Origin: Chloroflexota bacterium
GTDB lineage: Bacteria > Chloroflexota > Anaerolineae > Anaerolineales > UBA4823
Length of the DNA stretch: 40,848 nt
Direction: 5' to 3'
Assembly (NCBI GenBank): GCA_029557965.1
Contig: JAKQIM010000032.1
Location: forward strand, 1-40,848
Of this stretch, positions 17,671-24,296 are shown piece after piece. The position numbers were made by a program, and so were the translations under genes. Under the pieces are notes generated by a model. That model made no database searches. It had not been told where the DNA came from and worked only from the letters and a program-made list of their open reading frames with translations. The stretch's first letter is position 1. The number at the start of each line of letters is the position of its first letter.

Positions 17671-17676
17671 ATTATA
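17671..17676 (-). promoter_or_regulatory. -10 element of the cyclase gene
   Basis: Leftward TATAAT at 17671-17676 would start transcription near 17664, 33 nt before ATG 17631. It faces a rightward TATAAT 24 bases away in an 82-base divergent gap. No consensus -35 is seen. Confidence 0.45.
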
Positions 17677-17699
17677 CCCCCGCGAGGCAGGCTTTCCGC

Positions 17700-17705
17700 T
17701 ATAAT
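17700..17705 (+). promoter_or_regulatory. -10 element of the TPR gene (leaderless)
   Basis: Rightward TATAAT at 17700-17705 ends 8 bases before ATG 17714, so transcription would begin one or two bases before the start codon. There is no Shine-Dalgarno, and the -35 region is poor. Confidence 0.55.
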
Positions 17706-17713
17706 TCAACTCG

Positions 17714-19153
17714 ATGAAAGTGCCGGCACATACCACCGCATATTTGCGCGCCATCTTGGTAGGGTTGGCTATTGCCCTGCTGGGGCTGGCGCCTCAGCCA
17801 CATGCCGCTCGCCAGGCCCTCCGCGAGGCCCAGCAGGCGGTGCAAGGAGTGGACCCGCGTGCTGCAGCCACAGCCCTAGAGCAAGCCGCACCTTATTACC
17901 CCTGGCGACAAGACTTGTGGGTCTCGGCAGCCCGGCATGCACTGCAGGCCGGCGACGCGCCAGGCGCCATGCGGCTTTTCGAGCGCGCCGGCATGGCCGA
18001 TCAGCTAAGCGAAAGTGAACTGCTGGTATTTGGCGATCTTTCGCTGACTTCTGGCGACAGCCTGGCTGCCGAAGCTTTCTGGCAGCAAGCCGCCCGGTCA
18101 GCGCCATCTTCGCCCGCGGGGCCGCTCAGGCTGGCGAAGTACCACTTACAGCGCCAGGATTACCCGGCTGCCATCTCTGATCTGCAAGCTGCCCTGGCCC
18201 TGTCACCCGCCGACACCGAGATTGCCTATCAACTGGGTCTGCTGTTGGCTGCCTGGCAGCCCCAAGAGGCGGTCCCTTACCTTGAACAAGCATCAACTAA
18301 CCCTGAGCGAGCTTTTGCCGCTCTCCAGATCTTGAGCAGTATTGAGGTTGGAACCCAGCCGGATGACCCGGCTTATACCCTGCTCTCCACCGGCCGGGCC
18401 CTGGCATCTTTGGACGAATGGCAGATGGCCGCGGTGGCCTTTCACCAGGCCGTGGCCCTGCGCCCAGATTATGCCGAAGCCTGGGCCTACCTGGGCGAGG
18501 CGCGCCAGCACATCCCCCTGCCAGGCACCCCAGGAGCATCCAACGGCCTGGACGAGCTGGAACAAGCCCTAGAGATTGACCCGCAGTCGGTAGCTGCCAA
18601 TCTGTTCGCAGGCTTGTACTGGCAGCGGCAAGGAAACAGCCAGCAAGCGATCCAATATCTGCAAACCGCCCAAGAGCTTGATCCCCAAAACCCTATCCTG
18701 CTGGTTGAGATCGGCCAGTCCTATGCCCAGGGCGGGGATCTTCCCACGGCCCAGTCTTACTTTGAGCAGGCAATTGCACTGAACCCTTACGATCCAACGT
18801 ACTGGCGGCTGTTAGCCGGTTTTTCGATGCAGTACCAGGTCCAGGTGCGCGAGCTGGGGCTGCCCGCCGCCCGCCGCGCGGTGATCCTGAACCCCACCGC
18901 CCCCCAGGCGCTGGATACCCTGGCACAAGCCCTGCTTTACCTGGGAGACTGGCTGAATGCAGAACGCTTTTTACGCCGGGCACTAATCATCGACAGCCAT
19001 TACGCCCCAGCGCACCTGCACATGGGCATGGTATTCTACTACCAGGGCGATGCCAGCCGCGCCCAGCTCGAATTTGACCTGGCCGAAAGCCTTTCTCCGG
19101 GCAGTTGGACGGCCGAACAAGCCGGCCGATTATTGGCTTACTATTTCCCTTAA
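17714..19153 (+). CDS. TPR-repeat protein with N-terminal membrane anchor
   Basis: The 479-residue protein starts with a basic stretch and a hydrophobic helix (about residues 11-28) that ends in Ala-rich sequence, so it is either anchored in the membrane or exported. The rest is TPR repeats: clear units occur near residues 55-120, 125-190, 215-260 and 275-470, with LDP and YxxALxxxP patterns. A putative leaderless start follows TATAAT directly. The stop is 28 bases before the Ser/Thr kinase gene. It may be a scaffold for that kinase or for secreted partners. No catalytic motif is seen, and the binding partner is unknown. Confidence 0.85.
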   Translation: MKVPAHTTAYLRAILVGLAIALLGLAPQPHAARQALREAQQAVQGVDPRAAATALEQAAPYYPWRQDLWVSAARHALQAGDAPGAMRLFERAGMADQLSESELLVFGDLSLTSGDSLAAEAFWQQAARSAPSSPAGPLRLAKYHLQRQDYPAAISDLQAALALSPADTEIAYQLGLLLAAWQPQEAVPYLEQASTNPERAFAALQILSSIEVGTQPDDPAYTLLSTGRALASLDEWQMAAVAFHQAVALRPDYAEAWAYLGEARQHIPLPGTPGASNGLDELEQALEIDPQSVAANLFAGLYWQRQGNSQQAIQYLQTAQELDPQNPILLVEIGQSYAQGGDLPTAQSYFEQAIALNPYDPTYWRLLAGFSMQYQVQVRELGLPAARRAVILNPTAPQALDTLAQALLYLGDWLNAERFLRRALIIDSHYAPAHLHMGMVFYYQGDASRAQLEFDLAESLSPGSWTAEQAGRLLAYYFP

Positions 19154-19164
19154 GCCGCCGGGTA

Positions 19165-19173
19165 TGTTAAAAT
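19165..19173 (+). promoter_or_regulatory. Extended -10 of the Ser/Thr kinase gene (leaderless)
   Basis: TGTTAAAAT at 19165-19173 is an extended -10 element. Transcription would begin near 19180 and the ATG is at 19182, so the mRNA would be leaderless. No Shine-Dalgarno is present. Confidence 0.55.
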
Positions 19174-19181
19174 AATCCTTG

Positions 19182-21035
19182 ATGTTACCCCAAAAGATTG
19201 ACCGGTACGAGATCAAGGCCGAGCTGGGGCGCGGCGGGATGGCCGCTGTCTACAAGGCGATTGACCCGCGCTTTAAGCGCGAGGTGGCAATCAAAATCTT
19301 GCCGGCGGCCTTCATGCACGATGCTATGTTCCGGGCCCGCTTCGAGCGCGAGGCACAAACCATCGCCTCACTGGAATTTCCGGGCATTGTGCCTGTTTAC
19401 GATTACGGCGACGAGAATGGCCAAACGTACCTGGTGATGCGGTACATGCCAGGCGGCTCATTGGCTGACCTACTCAAGCAAGGTCCCTTGCCAATTGATG
19501 AAGTCAAGCGCATTTTTGAACGCCTGGCCTCGGCCCTGGACTACGTACACTCGAAGGGCATCATTCACCGCGACCTGAAACCCGCCAACATCTTATTCGA
19601 CTTGCACGGCAATGCCTATCTTTCTGATTTTGGCATCGTCCACCTGGCTGACGCCAGCATTGCACTGACCGGCGACGCGCTGATCGGTACGCCATCTTAC
19701 ATGAGCCCCGAGCAAGCGCGCGGCGATGGCGACATTGACCACCGCAGCGATATCTATGCCCTGGGCGCTATCCTGTTCGAGATGCTGTCGGGCAGGCTGC
19801 CCTACGAGGCCACAACCCCCATGGGCATTGCAATGAAACACCTGATCGAACCCGTACCGCGCATCCTGGCGGTCAAAGCTGACCTGCCGGCAGCCTGCGA
19901 AGATTTGATTGCACGCGCAATGGCCAAAGAACGCGATAAGCGTTTTCAAACCGCCAGCGAAATGGCACATGCCCTCGAAGCAATTGCCGTCCAGGCCGGC
20001 GCCAGCCCATCCAAGACACTGACACCAGCGGCGGCTCCAGAGGTTATCCCGGCGCCATCTAAGCCGGCTCGCCCGGTCACACCACCCCCATCCCAGCCAT
20101 CTGCCGGGGGGCGCCCAATCACCCCGCTGCCCGTGCCAACGCTGCCACCTCAGCCGGCAGCCCCTGCCCGCCTGGCCACCCCGCTGCCCGTTCCCGCGCC
20201 ACCTTCTCAGCCCGGCGGCACACCCGCTCCGGCGCGCCCGGCATCCTCGCCAGCCATTGCCCGCCCTCAAAAAAAGAAAATCCCCTGGACCGTATGGACC
20301 CTGGGTGGAGCAGCCATTTTGGCGATAATCCTCTGCATAGCAAGTGCTGTAGGGGGCGGCTTGTGGGTGGCGTTCAATCCCAGCGCCACACCCGAACCAA
20401 CCACGGCTGTGAACCTGGCAGCAAGCCCCACGCCGCCATCCGGTGATGCCAACCCTGTTCTCACCACCAGCACTGCCCCCCCTCTGGGCGGGGTGATCTT
20501 CCAGGATGATTTTTCTGACCCGCAAAGCGGCTGGAGCACATACCAGGGGATCGATGGCCTGATGAATTACGAGGCCGGCAGTTACCATATCCTGGTGGAC
20601 GTTCCGAATACCTGGTTCTGGGCCACCACAGAAGTCAAGCTTGCCGATGCCAGCATCGAAGTGCAAGCTGAAAAAGTGGCCGGCCCCGATGATAACGTTT
20701 TGGGCCTGATCTGCCGGTACCAGGATGACAACAATTTCTACCTGCTATTGATCAGCAGTGACGGTTACTATGGCATCTTAAAACGGATGAATGGCTCGAT
20801 GACGGTTTTCGGCGATGGCATGCAGTACAGCCAAATCATCCACCAGGGGAAGACATCTAACACCCTGCGCGCCGACTGCATTGGCAACACCATCACCTTA
20901 TACGCCAACGGCACACGCTTGGCCCAGGCCACCGACAGCACTTTCAGCGAAGGTGCCCCAGGTTTGATCGTGGGCACTTATAATACCGCCGGCACCGACA
21001 TTGTCTTCGACAATTTTATTATCTCAGAACCATGA
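19182..21035 (+). CDS. Membrane Ser/Thr protein kinase with secreted sensor-like domain
   Basis: From ATG 19182 the product has 617 residues. A TTG three bases earlier is less likely. Residues 8-265 are a Hanks-type kinase: Gly loop GRGGMAAVY (16-24), K38 in VAIKILP, H129-R-D131 in HRDLKPANILF, D149-F-G and GTPSYMSPEQARG, so all catalytic residues are present. Residues 275-365 are a Pro-rich linker, 368-392 a transmembrane helix, and 436-617 an extracytoplasmic domain starting FQDDFSDPQSGW. This domain resembles concanavalin/LamG-like beta-sandwich modules and has two cysteines (C511, C566) likely to form a disulfide. The same domain recurs in the next two genes. The topology is that of PknB, with the PASTA repeats replaced. 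Its ligand is unknown. Confidence 0.92.
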   Translation: MLPQKIDRYEIKAELGRGGMAAVYKAIDPRFKREVAIKILPAAFMHDAMFRARFEREAQTIASLEFPGIVPVYDYGDENGQTYLVMRYMPGGSLADLLKQGPLPIDEVKRIFERLASALDYVHSKGIIHRDLKPANILFDLHGNAYLSDFGIVHLADASIALTGDALIGTPSYMSPEQARGDGDIDHRSDIYALGAILFEMLSGRLPYEATTPMGIAMKHLIEPVPRILAVKADLPAACEDLIARAMAKERDKRFQTASEMAHALEAIAVQAGASPSKTLTPAAAPEVIPAPSKPARPVTPPPSQPSAGGRPITPLPVPTLPPQPAAPARLATPLPVPAPPSQPGGTPAPARPASSPAIARPQKKKIPWTVWTLGGAAILAIILCIASAVGGGLWVAFNPSATPEPTTAVNLAASPTPPSGDANPVLTTSTAPPLGGVIFQDDFSDPQSGWSTYQGIDGLMNYEAGSYHILVDVPNTWFWATTEVKLADASIEVQAEKVAGPDDNVLGLICRYQDDNNFYLLLISSDGYYGILKRMNGSMTVFGDGMQYSQIIHQGKTSNTLRADCIGNTITLYANGTRLAQATDSTFSEGAPGLIVGTYNTAGTDIVFDNFIISEP

Positions 21036-21059
21036 TCATATGAACCAGGAGCAGCGAAT

Positions 21060-21728
21060 ATGTGGCGTTCTCGTCATTTTTTATTGGTCGTAGGCACCTT
21101 GGTGCTGCTGGCAATGGCCTGCCAGGCGGTTGTGCCACCTGAAGAAAGCAGCGCCCCGGCCAGCACATCTCAACCCAGCGTTCTTTTTCAAGACGATTTT
21201 TCGGATGTTAACAGCGGCTGGGACCGCTACGAAGACACCGATGCCTTGAATGATTACTACAATGATGGGTACCGCATCCTGGTCAACAAGCCCAGTTGGT
21301 GGTTTTGGAGCAATCCGGGGTTGAACTTCTCGGATGTGATCATTGATGTGGATGCCACCAAGATTGGCGGGCCAGACGAGAACGACATGGGGATCATCTG
21401 CCGCTACAAAGATGATGCCAATTTTTACTTTTTCACCATCAGCAGTGACGGTTATTATGGGGTGAGCAAGTTCGTCAATGGCGAGGAGTTCTTGATTGGT
21501 ATGGAATCATTGGGATTTAACGATACAATAGTGAAAATCGGCGGCACCACCAACCACATGCAAGCGAGGTGTGTAGGCAGCAGCCTGACCCTCACCGTGA
21601 ATGGACAGGTGCTGGCAGATGTAAATGATTCAGAGTTCACCTCCGGCGACGTTGGCCTGATCGTAGGGGCCTATGATGCAACCGGCGTAGACATCTTGTT
21701 CGATAATTTTGTGGTTGCCAAACCATAA
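21060..21728 (+). CDS. Lipoprotein with the kinase's ectodomain (copy 1)
   Basis: The 222-residue protein has a lipoprotein signal peptide: basic MWRSRH, a hydrophobic core and a lipobox ending AMAC with C21. After a short Ser/Pro linker comes one domain (about residues 40-222) that matches the ectodomain of the upstream kinase: FQDDFSDVNSGW, then GIICRYKDDANFY, ISSDGYYG and a C-terminal DILFDNFVV. The two domain cysteines are C114 and C161. AGGAG lies upstream of ATG 21060. It is 24 bases after the kinase and is probably in the same transcript. Likely a surface-anchored binding protein; it could compete with or present ligand to the kinase. Function inferred from domain sharing only. Confidence 0.85.
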   Translation: MWRSRHFLLVVGTLVLLAMACQAVVPPEESSAPASTSQPSVLFQDDFSDVNSGWDRYEDTDALNDYYNDGYRILVNKPSWWFWSNPGLNFSDVIIDVDATKIGGPDENDMGIICRYKDDANFYFFTISSDGYYGVSKFVNGEEFLIGMESLGFNDTIVKIGGTTNHMQARCVGSSLTLTVNGQVLADVNDSEFTSGDVGLIVGAYDATGVDILFDNFVVAKP

Positions 21729-21770
21729 AAGGCAATTAACATCTATAAATATGAATAAGGAGATCAAGAA

Positions 21771-22421
21771 ATGAAGAAAAATTGGCAATTTATCGCAGTG
21801 GTGTTGGTGTTGAGCCTGGCTATCTTGGCCTGCGGCAGTTCAACCCCAGCCGCCCCATCGGACCCCAATATCCTGTTCCAGGATGATTTCTCCAGCTCAA
21901 ACAGCGGCTGGGATGAGGTCACGGTAGATGGCCAGGGGATGACGGATTACGAGAACGGGTATTACCGCATCCTCGACGAGGCCGATGAAATCTATTGGGC
22001 CAATCCTGGGCTAAGCTTCACCGACATGAGCCTGGAAGTGGACGCCACCAAAGCCGGCGGCCCTGATGACAACCTGTTTGGCGTCATCTGCCGCTATCAG
22101 GATGAGAACAACTTCTATCTCTTCTTGATCAGCAGCGATGGTTATTACGGCATTGGCAAGGTTACAAATGGCGATCTGAGCCTCTTTGGCACCGATATGT
22201 ACCAGCCTACCGACACCATCAACCAGGGCAACGCCACCAACCGCATCAAAGCCGACTGCGTTGGTTCAAACCTGACCCTGACCGTCAATGGTCAACTGGT
22301 TGGCTCAGCCAGTGACACAGCCTATGGCTCGGGTGACATCGGCCTGATTGCGGGCGCATCCTCAACTGGCGGCGCCGGCGCCGACATTCACTTTGACAAC
22401 CTGGTCGTTCGCAAACCCTAA
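21771..22421 (+). CDS. Lipoprotein with the kinase's ectodomain (copy 2)
   Basis: The 216-residue protein starts MKKNWQF, has a hydrophobic core and lipobox LAILAC with C21, then the same beta-rich domain (about residues 33-216): FQDDFSSSNSGW, GVICRYQDENNFY, ISSDGYYG and HFDNLVV. Domain cysteines are C107 and C153. It is nearer in sequence to the kinase ectodomain in its central part (CRYQD, NNFY, LISSDGYYGI) than copy 1 is. AAGGAG lies upstream of ATG 21771, and a strong hairpin follows at 22440-22482. It is probably the last gene of the kinase operon. The ligand is unknown. Confidence 0.85.
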   Translation: MKKNWQFIAVVLVLSLAILACGSSTPAAPSDPNILFQDDFSSSNSGWDEVTVDGQGMTDYENGYYRILDEADEIYWANPGLSFTDMSLEVDATKAGGPDDNLFGVICRYQDENNFYLFLISSDGYYGIGKVTNGDLSLFGTDMYQPTDTINQGNATNRIKADCVGSNLTLTVNGQLVGSASDTAYGSGDIGLIAGASSTGGAGADIHFDNLVVRKP

Positions 22422-22439
22422 GATCTTGTAACCGCCTAA

Positions 22440-22482
22440 ATCGGGGTGCTGTAACGCGCAAGGCGGCTTACAGCACCCCGAT
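22440..22482. terminator. 15-bp perfect hairpin after the lipoprotein operon
   Basis: Bases 22440-22454 and 22468-22482 are perfectly complementary (15 bp, 13-nt loop). There is no U-tract after it, so it may be a weak intrinsic terminator, an mRNA-stabilising hairpin or part of an alternative structure (22428-22437 can instead pair with 22461-22471). Confidence 0.6.
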
Positions 22483-22529
22483 GCGCTTCCCTAAGCAAGG
22501 TTCACCGCGCATTTCGCCGCACATATTGT

Positions 22530-23822
22530 ATGAACGTTTACCTGGATACCGTCGGCTGCCGTCTCAACCAAAGCGAGATTGAAACCTATGCTCGCCAGCT
22601 ACGCCTGGCAGGGCATTGTTTGGTTGCCAGCCCTCAACAGGCCGACCTGGTGGTGCTCAACACCTGCGCTGTAACCGCTGAAGCCGCATCTGATTCGCGC
22701 CAGAAAGCGCGCCAGGCCGCTCGCCAGGGTGCCAGGCAAATCGTCCTCACCGGCTGTTGGGCCACCTTACAGCCAGGCGAAGCGGCCAACCTGCCAGGCA
22801 TCAGCCAGGTGATTGGCAACCTAGAAAAAGATCAGCTTGTGGCCCAAGTTCTACAATTGGCGCCGCAAGCTTTCGACCTGCAGCATGCCGTTCGCCAGCC
22901 CATCCCTGGCGCGCGCCACCGCACACGTGCCTTCATCAAAGCGCAAGATGGCTGCAACAATCGCTGTACGTTTTGTGTCACCACCATTGCACGCGGACCT
23001 TCTCGCAGCCGCAGCCTGTCAGCGGTGCTGGCCGATGTCGAAGATGCCCTGCAGGGCGGCACGCAAGAGATCGTGCTGACTGGGGTACACCTTGGCTCGT
23101 GGGGGCGAGACTTTGCAGAGCGGCAATCTTTGGGCCAACTGGTACAGAGCTTGCTAGAGAAGACCAGTGTGCCACGCCTGCGCTTATCTTCTCTAGAGCC
23201 GTGGGATATTGAAGAGCACTTCTTTGACCTCTGGCAAGACGAGCGCCTGTGCCCACACCTGCACCTGCCTTTACAGTCAGGCAGCGCTGCTACCCTGCGG
23301 CGCATGGCACGCAAGACCACCCCGGCCGCGTACGCCGACCTGCTGAAAACAGCTCGCTCAGCCATTCCAGGCCTGGCCGTCACCACCGATATCATTGTGG
23401 GCTTTCCGGGTGAAAGTGAAGCAGAGTTTGAAGAAAGCCTGGCCTTTATCCAAGAGATGCAGTTTGCCGGCGGGCATGTTTTCAACTACTCGGCCCGCCC
23501 CAGCACAGCCGCGGCAGCCATGCCAGACCAGGTGCCACAGGCCGTGCGCAAGGCCCGCAGCGCCCAGGTCCGCCAGGTGTTGGCGCAGGCTGCCCAAGCT
23601 TACCTGGTTGGCTTTTTGGATCGAAATGTCAACGTGTTGTGGGAAAGCATAGAGGCAGATGGGCCAGGTTGGGCTTTGAGCGGCCTGACCGGTAATTACT
23701 TGCGCGTTCACACCCGTCTCTCAGGCAGCGACCCTGCCGCGCGCTGGTGGAACCAGATCACGCCAGTTCGTGTGACGGGCCACAACCCCACTGGCTTATT
23801 GGGGCAAATCCTTACAATATAG
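22530..23822 (+). CDS. mtaB: tRNA t6A37 methylthiotransferase
   Basis: MtaB is a radical-SAM enzyme that adds a methylthio group to C2 of t6A37 in tRNA, giving ms2t6A. The 430-residue protein has the N-terminal UPF0004 domain with three cluster cysteines, C10 (TVGCRLNQSE), C46 (NTCAVT) and C76 (TGCWATL), then the radical-SAM CxxxCxxC at C142, C146 and C149 (DGCNNRCTFC) and a C-terminal TRAM-like region. The GCRLNQSE and CTFC contexts fit MtaB better than MiaB or RimO. It heads an operon with yqeY, pgpH, ybeY and dgkA. No ribosome-binding site is obvious before ATG 22530. TsaD and TsaC, which make its substrate, are in the same window. Confidence 0.95.
   Translation: MNVYLDTVGCRLNQSEIETYARQLRLAGHCLVASPQQADLVVLNTCAVTAEAASDSRQKARQAARQGARQIVLTGCWATLQPGEAANLPGISQVIGNLEKDQLVAQVLQLAPQAFDLQHAVRQPIPGARHRTRAFIKAQDGCNNRCTFCVTTIARGPSRSRSLSAVLADVEDALQGGTQEIVLTGVHLGSWGRDFAERQSLGQLVQSLLEKTSVPRLRLSSLEPWDIEEHFFDLWQDERLCPHLHLPLQSGSAATLRRMARKTTPAAYADLLKTARSAIPGLAVTTDIIVGFPGESEAEFEESLAFIQEMQFAGGHVFNYSARPSTAAAAMPDQVPQAVRKARSAQVRQVLAQAAQAYLVGFLDRNVNVLWESIEADGPGWALSGLTGNYLRVHTRLSGSDPAARWWNQITPVRVTGHNPTGLLGQILTI
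23813..23818 (+). promoter_or_regulatory. Possible internal -10 before yqeY
   Basis: TACAAT at 23813-23818 lies inside the last codons of mtaB, 10 bases before ATG 23829. yqeY has no Shine-Dalgarno, so a near-leaderless secondary transcript is possible. The -35 region is poor. Confidence 0.35.
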
Positions 23823-23828
23823 AATACT

Positions 23829-24275
23829 ATGGACACTAAGACAAAACTTCAAGAGGCATTAAAAGACGCTCTGCGCACCGGTAACCAGATGCGCAAGGAT
23901 ACCCTTCGCATGACCATTGCGGCCATCAAACTGGCTGAAGTACAGCCCGGCGGCAAAAGCCTGGATGAGGCGGCCTACCTGGCGATCGTTCAAAAAGAAG
24001 TCAAGTCGCGCCGCGAGTCGATTGCCGATGCTGAGCGCGCCCAGCGGCCCGACCTGATTGCAGCGGCAGAGGCCGAGATCATCATTCTGGAAGAATTCCT
24101 GCCCAAATCCATCTCTCCCGCCGAGCTGGAAGAGCTGGCGCGCCAGGTCATTGCTGAAACCGGCGCCACCTCGATTCGCGAGATGGGCCAGGTGATGAAA
24201 ACCTTGATCCCGCGCCTGCAAGGGCGGGCCACCGGCGACCAGGCCAGCCAGGCAGTACGCAAACTGCTGCAGTAG
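23829..24275 (+). CDS. yqeY: YqeY/GatB-tail family protein
   Basis: The 148-residue protein is a full-length YqeY: an N-terminal helical part with LRMTIAAIK and RRESIADAERA, and a C-terminal tail domain (EEFLPKSISPAELEELARQ, GQVMKTLIPRLQGRATG). This tail is also found in the GatB subunit of the amidotransferase, where it binds tRNA. The function of stand-alone YqeY is not established. It is 6 bases after mtaB and 21 before pgpH, and yqeY next to pgpH-ybeY-dgkA is a common arrangement in Gram-positive bacteria. Confidence 0.93.
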   Translation: MDTKTKLQEALKDALRTGNQMRKDTLRMTIAAIKLAEVQPGGKSLDEAAYLAIVQKEVKSRRESIADAERAQRPDLIAAAEAEIIILEEFLPKSISPAELEELARQVIAETGATSIREMGQVMKTLIPRLQGRATGDQASQAVRKLLQ

Positions 24276-24296
24276 CCCAGTTAAGGATTTACTTTC

